Assembly: GCA_964372215.1 (NCBI GenBank)
Contig: CAYJQC010000016.1
Span: 35,654 to 99,653 of the forward strand
DNA from: DAIMFL01 sp964372215
Lineage (GTDB): Bacteria > Pseudomonadota > Alphaproteobacteria > Dongiales > Dongiaceae
Length of the DNA stretch: 64,000 bases
Reading direction: 5' to 3'
The position numbers and the translations under genes are program-made. The notes under the pieces were generated by a model that was not told the origin of the DNA, ran no database searches, and saw only the letters and a list, made by a program, of their open reading frames with translations. Below are positions 45,639-53,716 of this stretch, in pieces. Position 1 is the stretch's first letter. Every line of letters begins with the position of its first letter.

Positions 45639-47117
45639 TCACGCCCCCGGACGCGCCGCGCAGATCTGGTCGACCGAGGGGTCGGCGGCCGGCGCCCGGG
45701 CCCCCCGGGGGGGGCCCGCGGGCGGGGTGGGGGGGGGGTGGGGCCCCATCGCCTTGCCGAGGGCGATCAAGTCGTCGACCTCGCGCGCCGGCAGGGTCCA
45801 GCTCGTCGCCATGCCGTAGAAGTATCCGCGGCAGGCCTTGTCGGCGATGAAGTCGAAATCGACCGCCACCAGGGCGCCGACCTCCAGCCGCTCGTCGATC
45901 TGGTCGGCGAGCTGGCCGCGCAGCTGGAAGCTGGTGGCGTCGATCGGCGTGCCGATGCTGGCCAGCAGCATGTCGACGAGGCCGGGCGGCGCGGCGTGGC
46001 GGCCGAAATCGTTGTCGGCCTGGCTGCGCGCGTTGACCATCACCACCAGCAGCTTGTCGATCCTGCCGGTGTTGATCCAGTCGAGCATCGAGGGCGACTG
46101 GCCGTGGCCCGCCAGCAGGGCGAAGGGCAGGGTGAGGCCGAGATTGTCGGCGATGCCGCCGTCCAGGAGCTGGATGTAGTCGGCCTTGCCGTCATGGTTG
46201 AGATAGCCGAGCGCCACGCTGCCGGTGCGGAAATCGGCGAGGTTGTCGGCCTCGGGATAGAGCAGCCCGCCCGTCGTCTCGACCGCCACCTGCGACACCA
46301 GCCGCTTCGGCACCGGCCGGCCGTCATACAGCTCCCAGCCCGAGCGGGCGTTCGACAGCGCCTCGGTCTGCGCGGCGCAGGGCGCGCGGTTCTCGATGGT
46401 GAGCGGCGACAGCGCCACCGGGAACGCCGCCGAGGCGGCGGCCGCGTCGGCCAGCTTGAAGCCGGCGAGGTCGCCGCAGATCAGGTCGAACTGGTCCTGG
46501 TTGAACGAGAACACGCTGCCAACGGACATGTCGGCGGCGTTCAGCACCACATAGGGCCGCCGCCCGGCGCCGGGTCCGCTGCCGGCGATCAGGTCGCCAT
46601 AGGTGGCGCCGTGGAAGACCTTCTCGTCGAAATAGCGCGCGACGATGCCGATGCGCGGATAGAACAGCTGGATCGGGTCGGACAGGCCGCTGGAGATCAG
46701 CGCGCCCATCACGTCGTGGCGCAGGAAATCGGCCTCGAAGCCGGCAAGCCCGTCGATGCCGCCATAGGCGAACTGCGCCGCCATGACGCTGCCGCCGGAG
46801 ACCGACGAGATCACGTCGATCTGGCTGGCGAGCGGCAGGGTGCCGGCGGCGGACGGCACCTCGGTCTCGGCGAGCGCCCGCAGCACGCCGTCGGCGAGCG
46901 CCGCGGCCCGCGTGCCGCCGCCGGAGAACGACAGCAGGATGCCGGTGCCCTCGATCGATTTCGGCGCCGCCCGGTCGAGGGTCGCGTAGCGATAGCCGGC
47001 GCTCTGGTCGATGCGGGAGAGTTCCGTCGTCTGCACCGGCGCGGCGCAGGCGGCGAGCCAGCCCGCCGCGGCGAGGACGACGGCGAGGCCGATCGGGCGA
47101 TGACGGCGCTGGGTCAT
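45639..47117 (-). CDS. Patatin-like phospholipase lipoprotein
   Basis: A 492-residue lipoprotein. The signal peptide ends in the lipobox LAAC (about residue 22). The patatin domain has the oxyanion motif SFSGGGTRAAA, the nucleophile Ser in ISSVSGGSVMAA (first Gly of GxSxG replaced by Ser), and the dyad Asp in LLDGGIADNLG. It would act at the membrane on lipids. The C-terminal tail PHPPPTPPAGPPRGA is encoded by an extreme G/C homopolymer stretch at about 45698-45746, where sequencing error is possible, so the exact C-terminus is uncertain. Confidence 0.85.
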   Translation of the reverse strand: MTQRRHRPIGLAVVLAAAGWLAACAAPVQTTELSRIDQSAGYRYATLDRAAPKSIEGTGILLSFSGGGTRAAALADGVLRALAETEVPSAAGTLPLASQIDVISSVSGGSVMAAQFAYGGIDGLAGFEADFLRHDVMGALISSGLSDPIQLFYPRIGIVARYFDEKVFHGATYGDLIAGSGPGAGRRPYVVLNAADMSVGSVFSFNQDQFDLICGDLAGFKLADAAAASAAFPVALSPLTIENRAPCAAQTEALSNARSGWELYDGRPVPKRLVSQVAVETTGGLLYPEADNLADFRTGSVALGYLNHDGKADYIQLLDGGIADNLGLTLPFALLAGHGQSPSMLDWINTGRIDKLLVVMVNARSQADNDFGRHAAPPGLVDMLLASIGTPIDATSFQLRGQLADQIDERLEVGALVAVDFDFIADKACRGYFYGMATSWTLPAREVDDLIALGKAMGPHPPPTPPAGPPRGARAPAADPSVDQICAARPGA

Positions 47118-47131
47118 GGGGCGGCCTCCTG

Positions 47132-47380
47132 TCAGATCGGCTCGAGGATCACCATCAGCGGGTCGTCCTCGCTGTTGTCCCTGGACCGCTTGCAGGTCTG
47201 TCGCTTGTGCCAGGCGATCTCGTCGTTCGCGTCGAAGGCCTCGAACAGGCGCGAGCCGGTGCGCACCTTCAGGGGCGTGCCGACATGGCCGGCGACGTCG
47301 ACATAGTTGCCGTCGATGAAGAACGGCTCGTCGATGCCGCCGCCGTCGCTGCGCTCGACATTGACCCAGCACAAAGCCAT
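47132..47380 (-). CDS. Small hypothetical protein next to the patatin gene
   Basis: An 82-residue soluble protein with no recognised domain. Segments such as FFIDGNYVDVAGHVG and FDANDEIAWHKRQTC suggest a compact beta fold. I start at ATG 47380; the upstream frame is Arg-rich and unlikely. It precedes the patatin lipoprotein by 14 bases and is probably cotranscribed. Confidence 0.6.
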   Translation of the reverse strand: MALCWVNVERSDGGGIDEPFFIDGNYVDVAGHVGTPLKVRTGSRLFEAFDANDEIAWHKRQTCKRSRDNSEDDPLMVILEPI

Positions 47381-47704
47381 GTCAGCCGGCCTCCCCCCGA
47401 TCGTCCCCGACATGCCCGACAGTATCGGCAGGCCGGTATTCTTGCAGGATTCGCGGCGGGGATCACGAATTCCATTGCGGGTGCCGCGAACTTGCGATGC
47501 GTGTCGCCGCCAACCGACCGCCCGCGCGCGATTACTGGCGGCGCGCCGGCGATCCATCATCGCGGGCGAGAATCAGGCCATGCCCCGCTCGCCCGTTTCC
47601 AACCGAGGCATGTGGCGGCCCCGCGCCGACCACGAACAGAAGCGTGAAACTGCCGGGGGGAACCCAATCAGCCTCTTGACGCTCGGCCCGATTACAAAAG
47701 CCGA
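47381..47704. other. Intergenic region without a recognised gene
   Basis: These 324 bases shift from GC-rich on the left to AT-richer near the Imm53 gene. Short frames on both strands exist but lack ribosome sites and familiar sequence. It marks the left edge of the compositionally different island. Confidence 0.4.
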
Positions 47705-48019
47705 TTACCGTTTTTGAACAAGCTTTCTGTTATTGATGACACTCTGAAATGCCAAGAGTATATCAATCAAGTTACGGGGACCTCCCGAAGCCCCAAAAGT
47801 GCCTTCTCGCACTTCGTAAAAAAACCAATCATGCTCATTATTCTCTACGCTCACCAACTCAATCGAAAATTGTCCATAAATCTCCTTCTTTAAATCTATG
47901 TCGACACTCCAACCCGGATTATCCACTGTCTCGATGGTTACACCATACTGATGCTCCCACAATCCATCGCACATTTCCACATACCAATCCTGAAGCCATT
48001 TCACGACACTCTCTGTCAT
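47705..48019 (-). CDS. Imm53-type immunity protein (orphan)
   Basis: A 104-residue acidic protein matching the immunity protein 53 family from its N-terminal WLQDWYVEMCDGLWEHQYG, the segment VDNPGWSVDIDL and the C-terminal GASGGPRNLIDILLAF. Such proteins neutralise the C-terminal domain of a polymorphic toxin delivered between bacteria. No toxin gene is present. The DNA is clearly AT-richer than its neighbours, with A and T runs, suggesting recent transfer. The ATG overlaps a TGA of the preceding frame (ATGA), a trace of a lost coupled gene. Confidence 0.82.
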   Translation of the reverse strand: MTESVVKWLQDWYVEMCDGLWEHQYGVTIETVDNPGWSVDIDLKKEIYGQFSIELVSVENNEHDWFFYEVREGTFGASGGPRNLIDILLAFQSVINNRKLVQKR

Positions 48020-48129
48020 AGTAACCCCTGTTGTCTTGCCGCTTCTTCGGTCGCCTTTACGTCAGATCCTGTGGGACGGCAGTGACTCTGACACGACCCC
48101 GAGCACATGGTCTCTGTGCAGTACTGGAG

Positions 48130-48495
48130 CTAAGTTGGGTCGCTTGCGAGTTCATCAGGCAGCGGCCAACCACGTCTCCATACGACGTCGCTTGGCACGA
48201 GCCGAAATTCTTCCAGAATCCGATCAACTACGCTGGTTATGCGCTGCTCATCCTCCGAATCTTTGGGCAAGCATATGGTCACTGTATCCCTTTCCTGTCC
48301 CCGATATTGTCGGATGGCAAACAACACTTCACCGTCGAGCCAAAACAGGGCCAGCTTGTACCAATCGAGATCATCAATGGACTCGTCGAAATCCGCGCCA
48401 AATGCCGTTTGGAAGTACGAAGGTGGCTTCTTGACGATCGCCTGTCCGATAAACTCGCGATCAACTTCGCTTTCATCTGCTTGCCTTAGAATCAT
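48130..48495 (-). CDS. Hypothetical protein in the immunity island
   Basis: A 121-residue acidic protein without a recognised family. It has an immunity-protein-like size and charge, with segments YKLALFWLDGEVLFAIRQY and RDTVTICLPKDSEDEQRI. The ATG start overlaps the stop of an upstream frame by four bases (ATGA at 48495-48492). It may be a second immunity protein; this is inferred from size and position only. Confidence 0.6.
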   Translation of the reverse strand: MILRQADESEVDREFIGQAIVKKPPSYFQTAFGADFDESIDDLDWYKLALFWLDGEVLFAIRQYRGQERDTVTICLPKDSEDEQRITSVVDRILEEFRLVPSDVVWRRGWPLPDELASDPT

Positions 48496-48656
48496 GGTAC
48501 CTGCGTGTTCCCGGTGACCTGCACAGGGGTAGCCGCATAGCCCTGCGAAATTACTGGGACCCCAGGAGCGAAGCCACCATACCAACATGCCTGTGACAGA
48601 GTGCCGGAGCCTCGGTCGTGGAATCCGGTGGAATCCGGGGTCGGCGTAGATTTATG
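48492..48656 (-). pseudogene. Possible C-terminal tail of a lost upstream gene
   Basis: The frame ending at the TGA that overlaps the 121-residue gene reads as plausible protein (GGFAPGVPVISQGYAATPVQ, then VTGNTQVP) over about 54 codons, but has no good start. It may be the end of a secreted or toxin protein truncated by rearrangement. The wider gap 48496-48813 otherwise holds a GGTGGAATCC direct repeat near 48617-48636 and a hairpin terminator. Confidence 0.3.
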
Positions 48657-48671
48657 TGCCGCCTGTGGCAC

Positions 48672-48697
48672 CGGGCGCCAACCGGCGCCCGTCTTTT
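48672..48697 (+). terminator. Intrinsic-terminator-like hairpin
   Basis: CGGGCGCC-AACC-GGCGCCCG with an eight-base stem is followed by TCTTTTC on the plus strand. No plus-strand gene precedes it within 3 kb, so it may be a leftover of a lost gene or shield the EF-G-like gene from read-through. Confidence 0.5.
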
Positions 48698-48813
48698 CGC
48701 TTGCGCACCCCCGGACCGCCCTGAAATCATGATCCCAACGAGGGCGGACCCGCCGTCCTGCTCGGAACACCGCCCCTCATTCCACGGCTGCCTCGGCAAC
48801 AGGGAGAATGATC

Positions 48814-50853
48814 ATGGGCGGAAGATCGGCGGCTGCGCCGCGTTGCGCAGCACTCATCGGTCCCTATCTCAGCGGCAAGACCTCGCTGCTCGAAAGCCTG
48901 CTGTTCGTCACCGGCGCGATCGGCCGCAAGGGCACGGCGAAGGACGGCAACATGGTCGGCGACAGCGTGCCGGAGGCGCGCGCCCGGCAGATGTCGACCG
49001 AACTCAATGCCGCGACCACGACCTATCTCGATGAGACCTGGACCTTCCTCGACTGCCCCGGCTCGATCGAGCTGGGTCAGGAGGCGCAGAACGCCCTGAT
49101 GGCGGTCGACGCGGCGGTGATCGTCTGCGAGCCCGAGGTGACGAAGGCGCTGATGCTGGCGCCGCTGTTCAAGTTTCTCGACGATCGCCAGATCCCGCAT
49201 CTGCTGTTCGTCAACAAGATGGACACGGCGACCCACCGCATCCGCGAGGTGCTGGCGGCGCTGCAGGCGGTCTCGGCGCGCCCGCTGGTGCTGCGCGAGG
49301 TGCCGATCCGCGACGGCGGCGGCCCGGTCGCCGGCTATGTCGACGTGGTGAGCGAGCGGGCCTATCGCTATCACCCGGGCCAGGCCTCCGACCTCGTGCA
49401 GATTCCCGACGACCTGGCGCCGCGCGAGCAGGAGGCGCGCCAGGAGCTGCTGGAGGCGCTCGCCGATTTCGACGACACGCTGCTGGAGCAGCTGCTCGAG
49501 GACGCGGTCCCGTCCAAGGACGAGGTCTACGGCCAGCTCGCCAAGGACCTGGCCGACGACCTGATCGTGCCGGTGTTCTTCGGGGTCGCCGAGCGCGACC
49601 ACGGGGTGCGCCGCCTGCTGAAGGCGCTGCGCCACGAGGTGCCGGGCCACGAGACCACGGCGCTCCGCCTCGGCCTCGATCCGGCGGCCGGCGACACCGT
49701 CGCGACGGTGTTCAAGACCTATCACCAGGCCCATACCGGCAAGCTGTCGCTGTCGCGGGTGTGGGCCGGCAAGGTCGAGGACGGCATGACCTTCGACGGC
49801 CAGCGCGTCGGCGGCCTGTTCCGCATGCGCGGCCATGAGCTGACCAAGCAGGCCCAGGCGATGCCGGGCGAGGTGGTGGCGCTGGGCCGGCTCGAAACGG
49901 TCGCGACCGGCAGGGTCCTGACCGCCTCGGGCAAGCCGGCCGGCACGCTCGACTGGCCGAATACGCTGGCGCCGCTGTTCTCCCTCGCCATCGTGCCGGA
50001 GAACCGCCAGGACGAAGTGAAGCTGTCGGCGGCGGTGCACAAGCTGACCGACGAGGATCCCGCGCTGTCGGTCGAGCACAACGCCGAGACCCACGAGATG
50101 CTGATCTTCGGCCAGGGCGAGATCCACCTGCAGATCGCCCTCGACCGGCTGAAGCTCAAGTACAACATGCCCGTGAAGTCGCATCGCCCGTCGGTCGGCT
50201 ACAAGGAGACGATCCGCAAGGGCACCGCGCAGCATGCCCGCTTCAAGCGCCAGTCCGGCGGCCACGGCCAGTTCGGCGACGTCCATATCGAGGTCGCGCC
50301 GCAGCCGCGCGGCGCCGGCTTCGCGTTCCACGACAAGGTGGTCGGCGGCTCGGTTCCGCGCCAGTACATCTCCTCGGTCGAGGAGGGCGTGAAGGACTAC
50401 CTGTCGCGCGGGCCGCTCGGCTTCACCGTGGTCGACGTGGCGGTCACCCTGACCGACGGCCAGTACCACTCGGTCGACAGCTCGGACATGGCGTTCAAGA
50501 CCGCGGGGCGCATGGCGATGCAGGAGGCCATGCCGAAATGCGACCCGGTGCTGCTGGAGCCGATCTTCCTGGTGCAGGTCGTGGTGCCCAACGAGTTCAC
50601 CGCCAAGGTGCACGGGCTGGTGAGCGGGCGGCGCGGCCAGATCCTGGGCTTCGACGCCAAGGCCGGCTGGGACGGCTGGGACGAGGTCAGCGTCTACCTG
50701 CCGCAGGCCGAGCTGCACGACCTCATCATCGAGCTCCGGTCGCTCACCATGGGGGTCGGCACCTTCGCCTGGAAGTTCGACCACCTGCAGGAGCTGTCGG
50801 GCCGGCTCGCCGACAAGGTGGTGGAGGGCCGGGCCGTCGCGGCGGCGCAGTAG
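48814..50853 (+). CDS. Elongation factor G-like GTPase
   Basis: A 679-residue EF-G paralogue. The G1 P-loop is GPYLSGKTS, G3 DCPGSIE and G4 NKMD. Domain II follows, then domain IV with the SVGYKETI-type sequence and C-terminal domain V. The divergent P-loop and G3 and its stand-alone location argue that this is not the main translational EF-G, which normally lies in the str operon with tuf. Its role is unknown. I choose ATG 48814 because GGGAG is correctly spaced; ATG 48808 is too close to it. Confidence 0.85.
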   Translation: MGGRSAAAPRCAALIGPYLSGKTSLLESLLFVTGAIGRKGTAKDGNMVGDSVPEARARQMSTELNAATTTYLDETWTFLDCPGSIELGQEAQNALMAVDAAVIVCEPEVTKALMLAPLFKFLDDRQIPHLLFVNKMDTATHRIREVLAALQAVSARPLVLREVPIRDGGGPVAGYVDVVSERAYRYHPGQASDLVQIPDDLAPREQEARQELLEALADFDDTLLEQLLEDAVPSKDEVYGQLAKDLADDLIVPVFFGVAERDHGVRRLLKALRHEVPGHETTALRLGLDPAAGDTVATVFKTYHQAHTGKLSLSRVWAGKVEDGMTFDGQRVGGLFRMRGHELTKQAQAMPGEVVALGRLETVATGRVLTASGKPAGTLDWPNTLAPLFSLAIVPENRQDEVKLSAAVHKLTDEDPALSVEHNAETHEMLIFGQGEIHLQIALDRLKLKYNMPVKSHRPSVGYKETIRKGTAQHARFKRQSGGHGQFGDVHIEVAPQPRGAGFAFHDKVVGGSVPRQYISSVEEGVKDYLSRGPLGFTVVDVAVTLTDGQYHSVDSSDMAFKTAGRMAMQEAMPKCDPVLLEPIFLVQVVVPNEFTAKVHGLVSGRRGQILGFDAKAGWDGWDEVSVYLPQAELHDLIIELRSLTMGVGTFAWKFDHLQELSGRLADKVVEGRAVAAAQ

Positions 50854-50855
50854 CC

Positions 50856-50933
50856 GCCGCATCCGCGGCTGCTCTTGTCGCGCCGCATCCGCGGCGCCGT
50901 TTCCTTCGCCGCATCCGCGGCGCGGGCCGCCGG
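50856..50933. repeat. Three tandem 26-base repeats with a GCCGCATCCGCGGC core
   Basis: The core GCCGCATCCGCGGC occurs at 50856, 50882 and 50908, exactly 26 bases apart, with 12 variable bases after each. Each core is itself an inverted repeat (GCCGC-ATCC-GCGGC). The array lies immediately after the EF-G-like stop codon. Confidence 0.75.
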
Positions 50934-51069
50934 GCCGGGGCCGCGCCGGCGCGCGCGATGCTTGCAATTTGCAATCAATCGAGCCGTTGCTTGAACGGCA
51001 TGTCCCCGCTTCTTATTTGAAGCTCGACGCCTGCATGGGCGGGCGAAATCGCACAGGGGGGAGTGGACC

Positions 51070-51549
51070 ATGGGCAAGGCGGCCAAGATCGATATCGGCA
51101 TCAGCGAGAAAGACCGGCTGGCGATCGCCAAGGGGCTGTCGCACCTGCTGGCGGACAGCTACACGCTCTATCTCAAGACCCACAATTTCCACTGGAACGT
51201 CACCGGCCCGATGTTCAACACCCTGCATCTCATGTTCGAGGCGCAGTACACCGAGCTGGCGCTGGCGGTCGACCTGATCGCCGAGCGGATCCGCGCCCTC
51301 GGCGTTCCCGCGCCGGGCAGCTACAGCCAGTATGCCAAGCTCTCCTCGGTCGCCGAGGAAACCGGCGTGCCGAGCGCCGAGGACATGATCCGGCAGCTGG
51401 TCCAGGGCCAGGAGACGGTCTCCCGGACCGCCCGCAAGATGTTCCCGACCGTCGACAAGGCGAACGACGAGCCGACCGCCGATCTGCTGACCCAGCGCAT
51501 GCAGATCCACGAGAAGAACGCCTGGATGCTCAGGAGCCTGCTGGCCTGA
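51070..51549 (+). CDS. dps: Dps-family ferritin-like DNA-protecting protein
   Basis: A 159-residue Dps protein. The ferroxidase residues are visible in LKTHNFHWNVTGPMF (His) and FEAQYTELALAVDLIAERIR (Glu/Asp). It forms a 12-mer that oxidises and stores iron with hydrogen peroxide and protects DNA. The ATG follows GGGGGGAG. It stands alone between the EF-G-like gene and msrP, in a region with several oxidative-stress genes. Confidence 0.94.
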   Translation: MGKAAKIDIGISEKDRLAIAKGLSHLLADSYTLYLKTHNFHWNVTGPMFNTLHLMFEAQYTELALAVDLIAERIRALGVPAPGSYSQYAKLSSVAEETGVPSAEDMIRQLVQGQETVSRTARKMFPTVDKANDEPTADLLTQRMQIHEKNAWMLRSLLA

Positions 51550-51724
51550 GCACGTCCACGCGGTGGCGATCGACCAGGGGCGGCGGCCGGCGACGGCGCC
51601 GCCCTTTCGATTCCCGGCCGGGCCGGTTGCCGGGGCCTGCTCACCCAGACGTGAACCGTCGTGGATTGCCGATGCGCCACAGTGACCTAACATCGGTGGG
51701 GCCGAACATCGGTTCGGCGGCGAA

Positions 51725-51767
51725 CCCCCATAATCAGGCCCCCACAACAAGGCCCCCCATAACAAGG
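51725..51767 (+). repeat. Short tandem repeats in the msrP leader
   Basis: Three units of 14, 14 and 15 bases, CCCCCATAATCAGG, CCCCCACAACAAGG and CCCCCCATAACAAGG, end 10 bases before the msrP ATG. The repeated AAGG words are close to ribosome-site sequence. Slippage here could alter leader length. Confidence 0.65.
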
Positions 51768-51777
51768 CGAGGACGGC

Positions 51778-52749
51778 ATGTTCATCAAGGTCAGGCGCGG
51801 CTGGGAGCTGCCGGACTCGGCGGCGACCCCCGAGGCGGTGTTCCGCGATCGCCGGCGGCTGATCGCCGGGCTGGCGGCCGGACCGGTGCTGGCGGCGATG
51901 GCGCCGCTGCTCGGCGGCCGCACGGCCCGGGCCGCAGGCGTCGATCCGTCTTCCGGGCTCTATCCGGTGCCGCAGAACCCGCGCTACACCCTCGACCGTC
52001 CGCTGACCGCCGAGGACCTCGCCACCAGCTACAACAACTTCTACGAGTTCGGCTCCAGCAAGGACGTGGTCGAGGCCTCGCAGTCGCTTCCCGTCCGGCC
52101 CTGGTCGGTGGTGATCGACGGCATGGTCGAGGCCGAGATGACCATCGCGATCGACGATCTCCTGGCCAGGATGCCGCTCGAGGAGCGGCTCTATCGCCAT
52201 CGCTGCGTCGAGGCCTGGTCGATGGCGGTGCCGTGGAGCGGCTTTCCGCTCGAGGCCCTGGTGGAGCTGGCGCGGCCGGCGGCGGGCGCCAAGTACCTGC
52301 GCATGGAGACGTTCGAGCTCCCGGACGTGGCGCCCGGCCAGCGCGCGGTCTGGTATCCCTGGCCCTATATCGAGGGCCTGACCCTGGCCGAGGCGACCAA
52401 CGAGCTGGCGTTCGTCGCCACCGGGGTCTACGGCAAGCCGCTGCCGTGTCAGAACGGCGCCCCGTTGCGGCTGGCGGTGCCCTGGAAATACGGCTTCAAG
52501 TCGATCAAGTCGATCGTGCGCTTCAGCTTCACCGACGAGCGGCCGGTGAGCTTCTGGGAGGAGCTGCAGGCCTCGGAGTACGGCTTCTGGGCCAACGTGA
52601 ACCCGGAGGTCTCCCATCCGCGCTGGAGCCAGGCGAGCGAGCGGGTGCTCGGCAGCAACGAGCGGGTGCCGACCCTGCTGTTCAACGGCTACGGCGAGTT
52701 CGTCGCCGACATCTACAAGGGCCTGGAGAGCGAGCGGCTCTACGCCTGA
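51778..52749 (+). CDS. msrP: Protein-methionine-sulfoxide reductase catalytic subunit MsrP
   Basis: A periplasmic molybdenum enzyme of 323 residues in the sulfite-oxidase fold. The Tat signal contains RDRRRLIAGLAAG (about residues 22-34), and the molybdenum-ligating Cys is in HRCVEAWSMAVPW (about residue 143). WKYGFKSIKSIVRF and FWANVNPEV are family marks. It repairs oxidised methionines in periplasmic proteins. Its membrane partner MsrQ, normally the next gene, is missing; the downstream gene is on the other strand. Confidence 0.93.
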   Translation: MFIKVRRGWELPDSAATPEAVFRDRRRLIAGLAAGPVLAAMAPLLGGRTARAAGVDPSSGLYPVPQNPRYTLDRPLTAEDLATSYNNFYEFGSSKDVVEASQSLPVRPWSVVIDGMVEAEMTIAIDDLLARMPLEERLYRHRCVEAWSMAVPWSGFPLEALVELARPAAGAKYLRMETFELPDVAPGQRAVWYPWPYIEGLTLAEATNELAFVATGVYGKPLPCQNGAPLRLAVPWKYGFKSIKSIVRFSFTDERPVSFWEELQASEYGFWANVNPEVSHPRWSQASERVLGSNERVPTLLFNGYGEFVADIYKGLESERLYA

Positions 52750-52780
52750 CGCGTCCTGCCGCGCCAGCCAGCCGGCAGCC

Positions 52781-53239
52781 TCAGGGTTGCGCTGCCGCGC
52801 CGGTGATGGCGTCGAGCGCCTTGGTCATCTTGCCGGTCACCTCCTGGCGGTCGACGATGCCGTGCAGCTCTGCGATCCCGGCCGGATTCCAGTAGCCGAT
52901 CCGGACCTTCCCGTCGGCGTCCTGCCAGACCAGGACCCGAAGCGGCAGGTCGAGGCCGGCGGTCTGCCGGCTTTGCATCAGCGGCGTGCCGAGCTTCGGG
53001 TTGCCGAAGATGACCAGGGTGGTCGGCCGCAGCTCGAGCCCGTTCGCCGCCGCCGCCGCCGCGTGATCGACGGTCGCGACGATGGTCGCGCCGCGGGCCT
53101 CGATCTCGGCCTGGAGACGCTGCACGGTGGCGGCGAAACCGGCCGCGCTTTCCTTGACGATCATGTCCGCGGGCTCGGCACGGGCGCCGGCGCCGAGCGC
53201 GGCGACCAGCGCGATCGTGAGTATCATCGCTCGGACCAT
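52781..53239 (-). CDS. Secreted DUF302 protein
   Basis: A 152-residue protein with a signal peptide (cleavage near ARAEPAD) and a DUF302 domain, seen in IVATVDHAAAA, TLVIFGNPKLGTPLMQ and LPLRVLVWQDADGKVRIGYWNP. The function of DUF302 is not established. ATG 53239 is preceded by GGGAG. It lies downstream of a hairpin cluster that could control it. Confidence 0.82.
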   Translation of the reverse strand: MVRAMILTIALVAALGAGARAEPADMIVKESAAGFAATVQRLQAEIEARGATIVATVDHAAAAAANGLELRPTTLVIFGNPKLGTPLMQSRQTAGLDLPLRVLVWQDADGKVRIGYWNPAGIAELHGIVDRQEVTGKMTKALDAITGAAAQP

Positions 53240-53413
53240 GGTTTTCTCCCTTTCGACGTCTCGCCGCCGCCTGCCGCGGCGGCCGGCCGGACAGCCGGAC
53301 AGCCGACAGCATGCGCGGCCGCGGCCGCATCGTCGACCCGAGCACACGATCTGTTGGACCGGCGTCGGAATCGGCGGGCGATCCCGCGATTGTCCGAGGG
53401 TTGCCGAGCGGGC

Positions 53414-53445
53414 AAAAAAAATTGCCGGGTCCGAAGACCCGGCAA
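53414..53445 (-). terminator. Strong intrinsic terminator
   Basis: A perfect ten-base GC-rich stem with a UUCG loop and an eight-residue U tract for transcripts moving leftward. It is about 270 bases beyond the LysR stop and 175 bases before the DUF302 start. Confidence 0.85.
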
Positions 53446-53514
53446 GTTAAACAGGGAGGCTTCACGTCTGGGAGACGTAGGGTCCGAAGACCCTCATTCC
53501 GGGCCTTGCGCCCG
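53414..53514 (-). ncRNA. Candidate structured RNA or leader with terminal hairpin
   Basis: On the minus strand four hairpins follow one another: CGGGC/GCCCG (53500-53514), GGGTC-TTCG-GACCC (53480-53493), ACGTCT/AGACGT (53464-53478), and TTGCCGGGTC-TTCG-GACCCGGCAA (53422-53445). The last is followed by eight T. Two share the stable UUCG tetraloop. The set could be a small RNA, the tail of the LysR mRNA or an attenuator before the DUF302 gene. No known family was recognised. Confidence 0.4.
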
Positions 53515-53557
53515 AAATATCGCGCGGTGGGTCAGCGACCGGCCGCGTAAACCTGCA

Positions 53558-53572
53558 TGTTGCAATGCAACA
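53558..53572. promoter_or_regulatory. Palindrome TGTTGCA-A-TGCAACA
   Basis: A perfect 15-base palindrome in the AT-rich part of the 53240-53716 gap, about 45 bases upstream of the hairpin cluster on the minus strand. It is a candidate operator for a transcript starting there. Confidence 0.4.
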
Positions 53573-53716
53573 CTGCTGTTAATTTAGTCGCCGATTGCCC
53601 AATCACCAGAGTCAAATCGACAGGAGAGATATGCGCAAACCGCATGACTGAATGGGCCCGGGAAAATTTCATCAACAAATTGAAATATAAGGATTTATGG
53701 TCCCGCCGTCGAACCC

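Noticed and set aside
47497..47679. Small plus-strand gene in the gap left of Imm53
   Set aside because: No ribosome site, no recognisable sequence and an overlapping alternative frame of equal quality.
48610..48670. Possible tRNA or tmRNA piece before the hairpin at 48672
   Set aside because: GGTGGAATCC repeats resemble a T-arm, but no acceptor or anticodon stems could be drawn.
50856..50933. CRISPR-like array
   Set aside because: Only three 14-base repeats with 12-base spacers, too short for CRISPR, and no cas genes.
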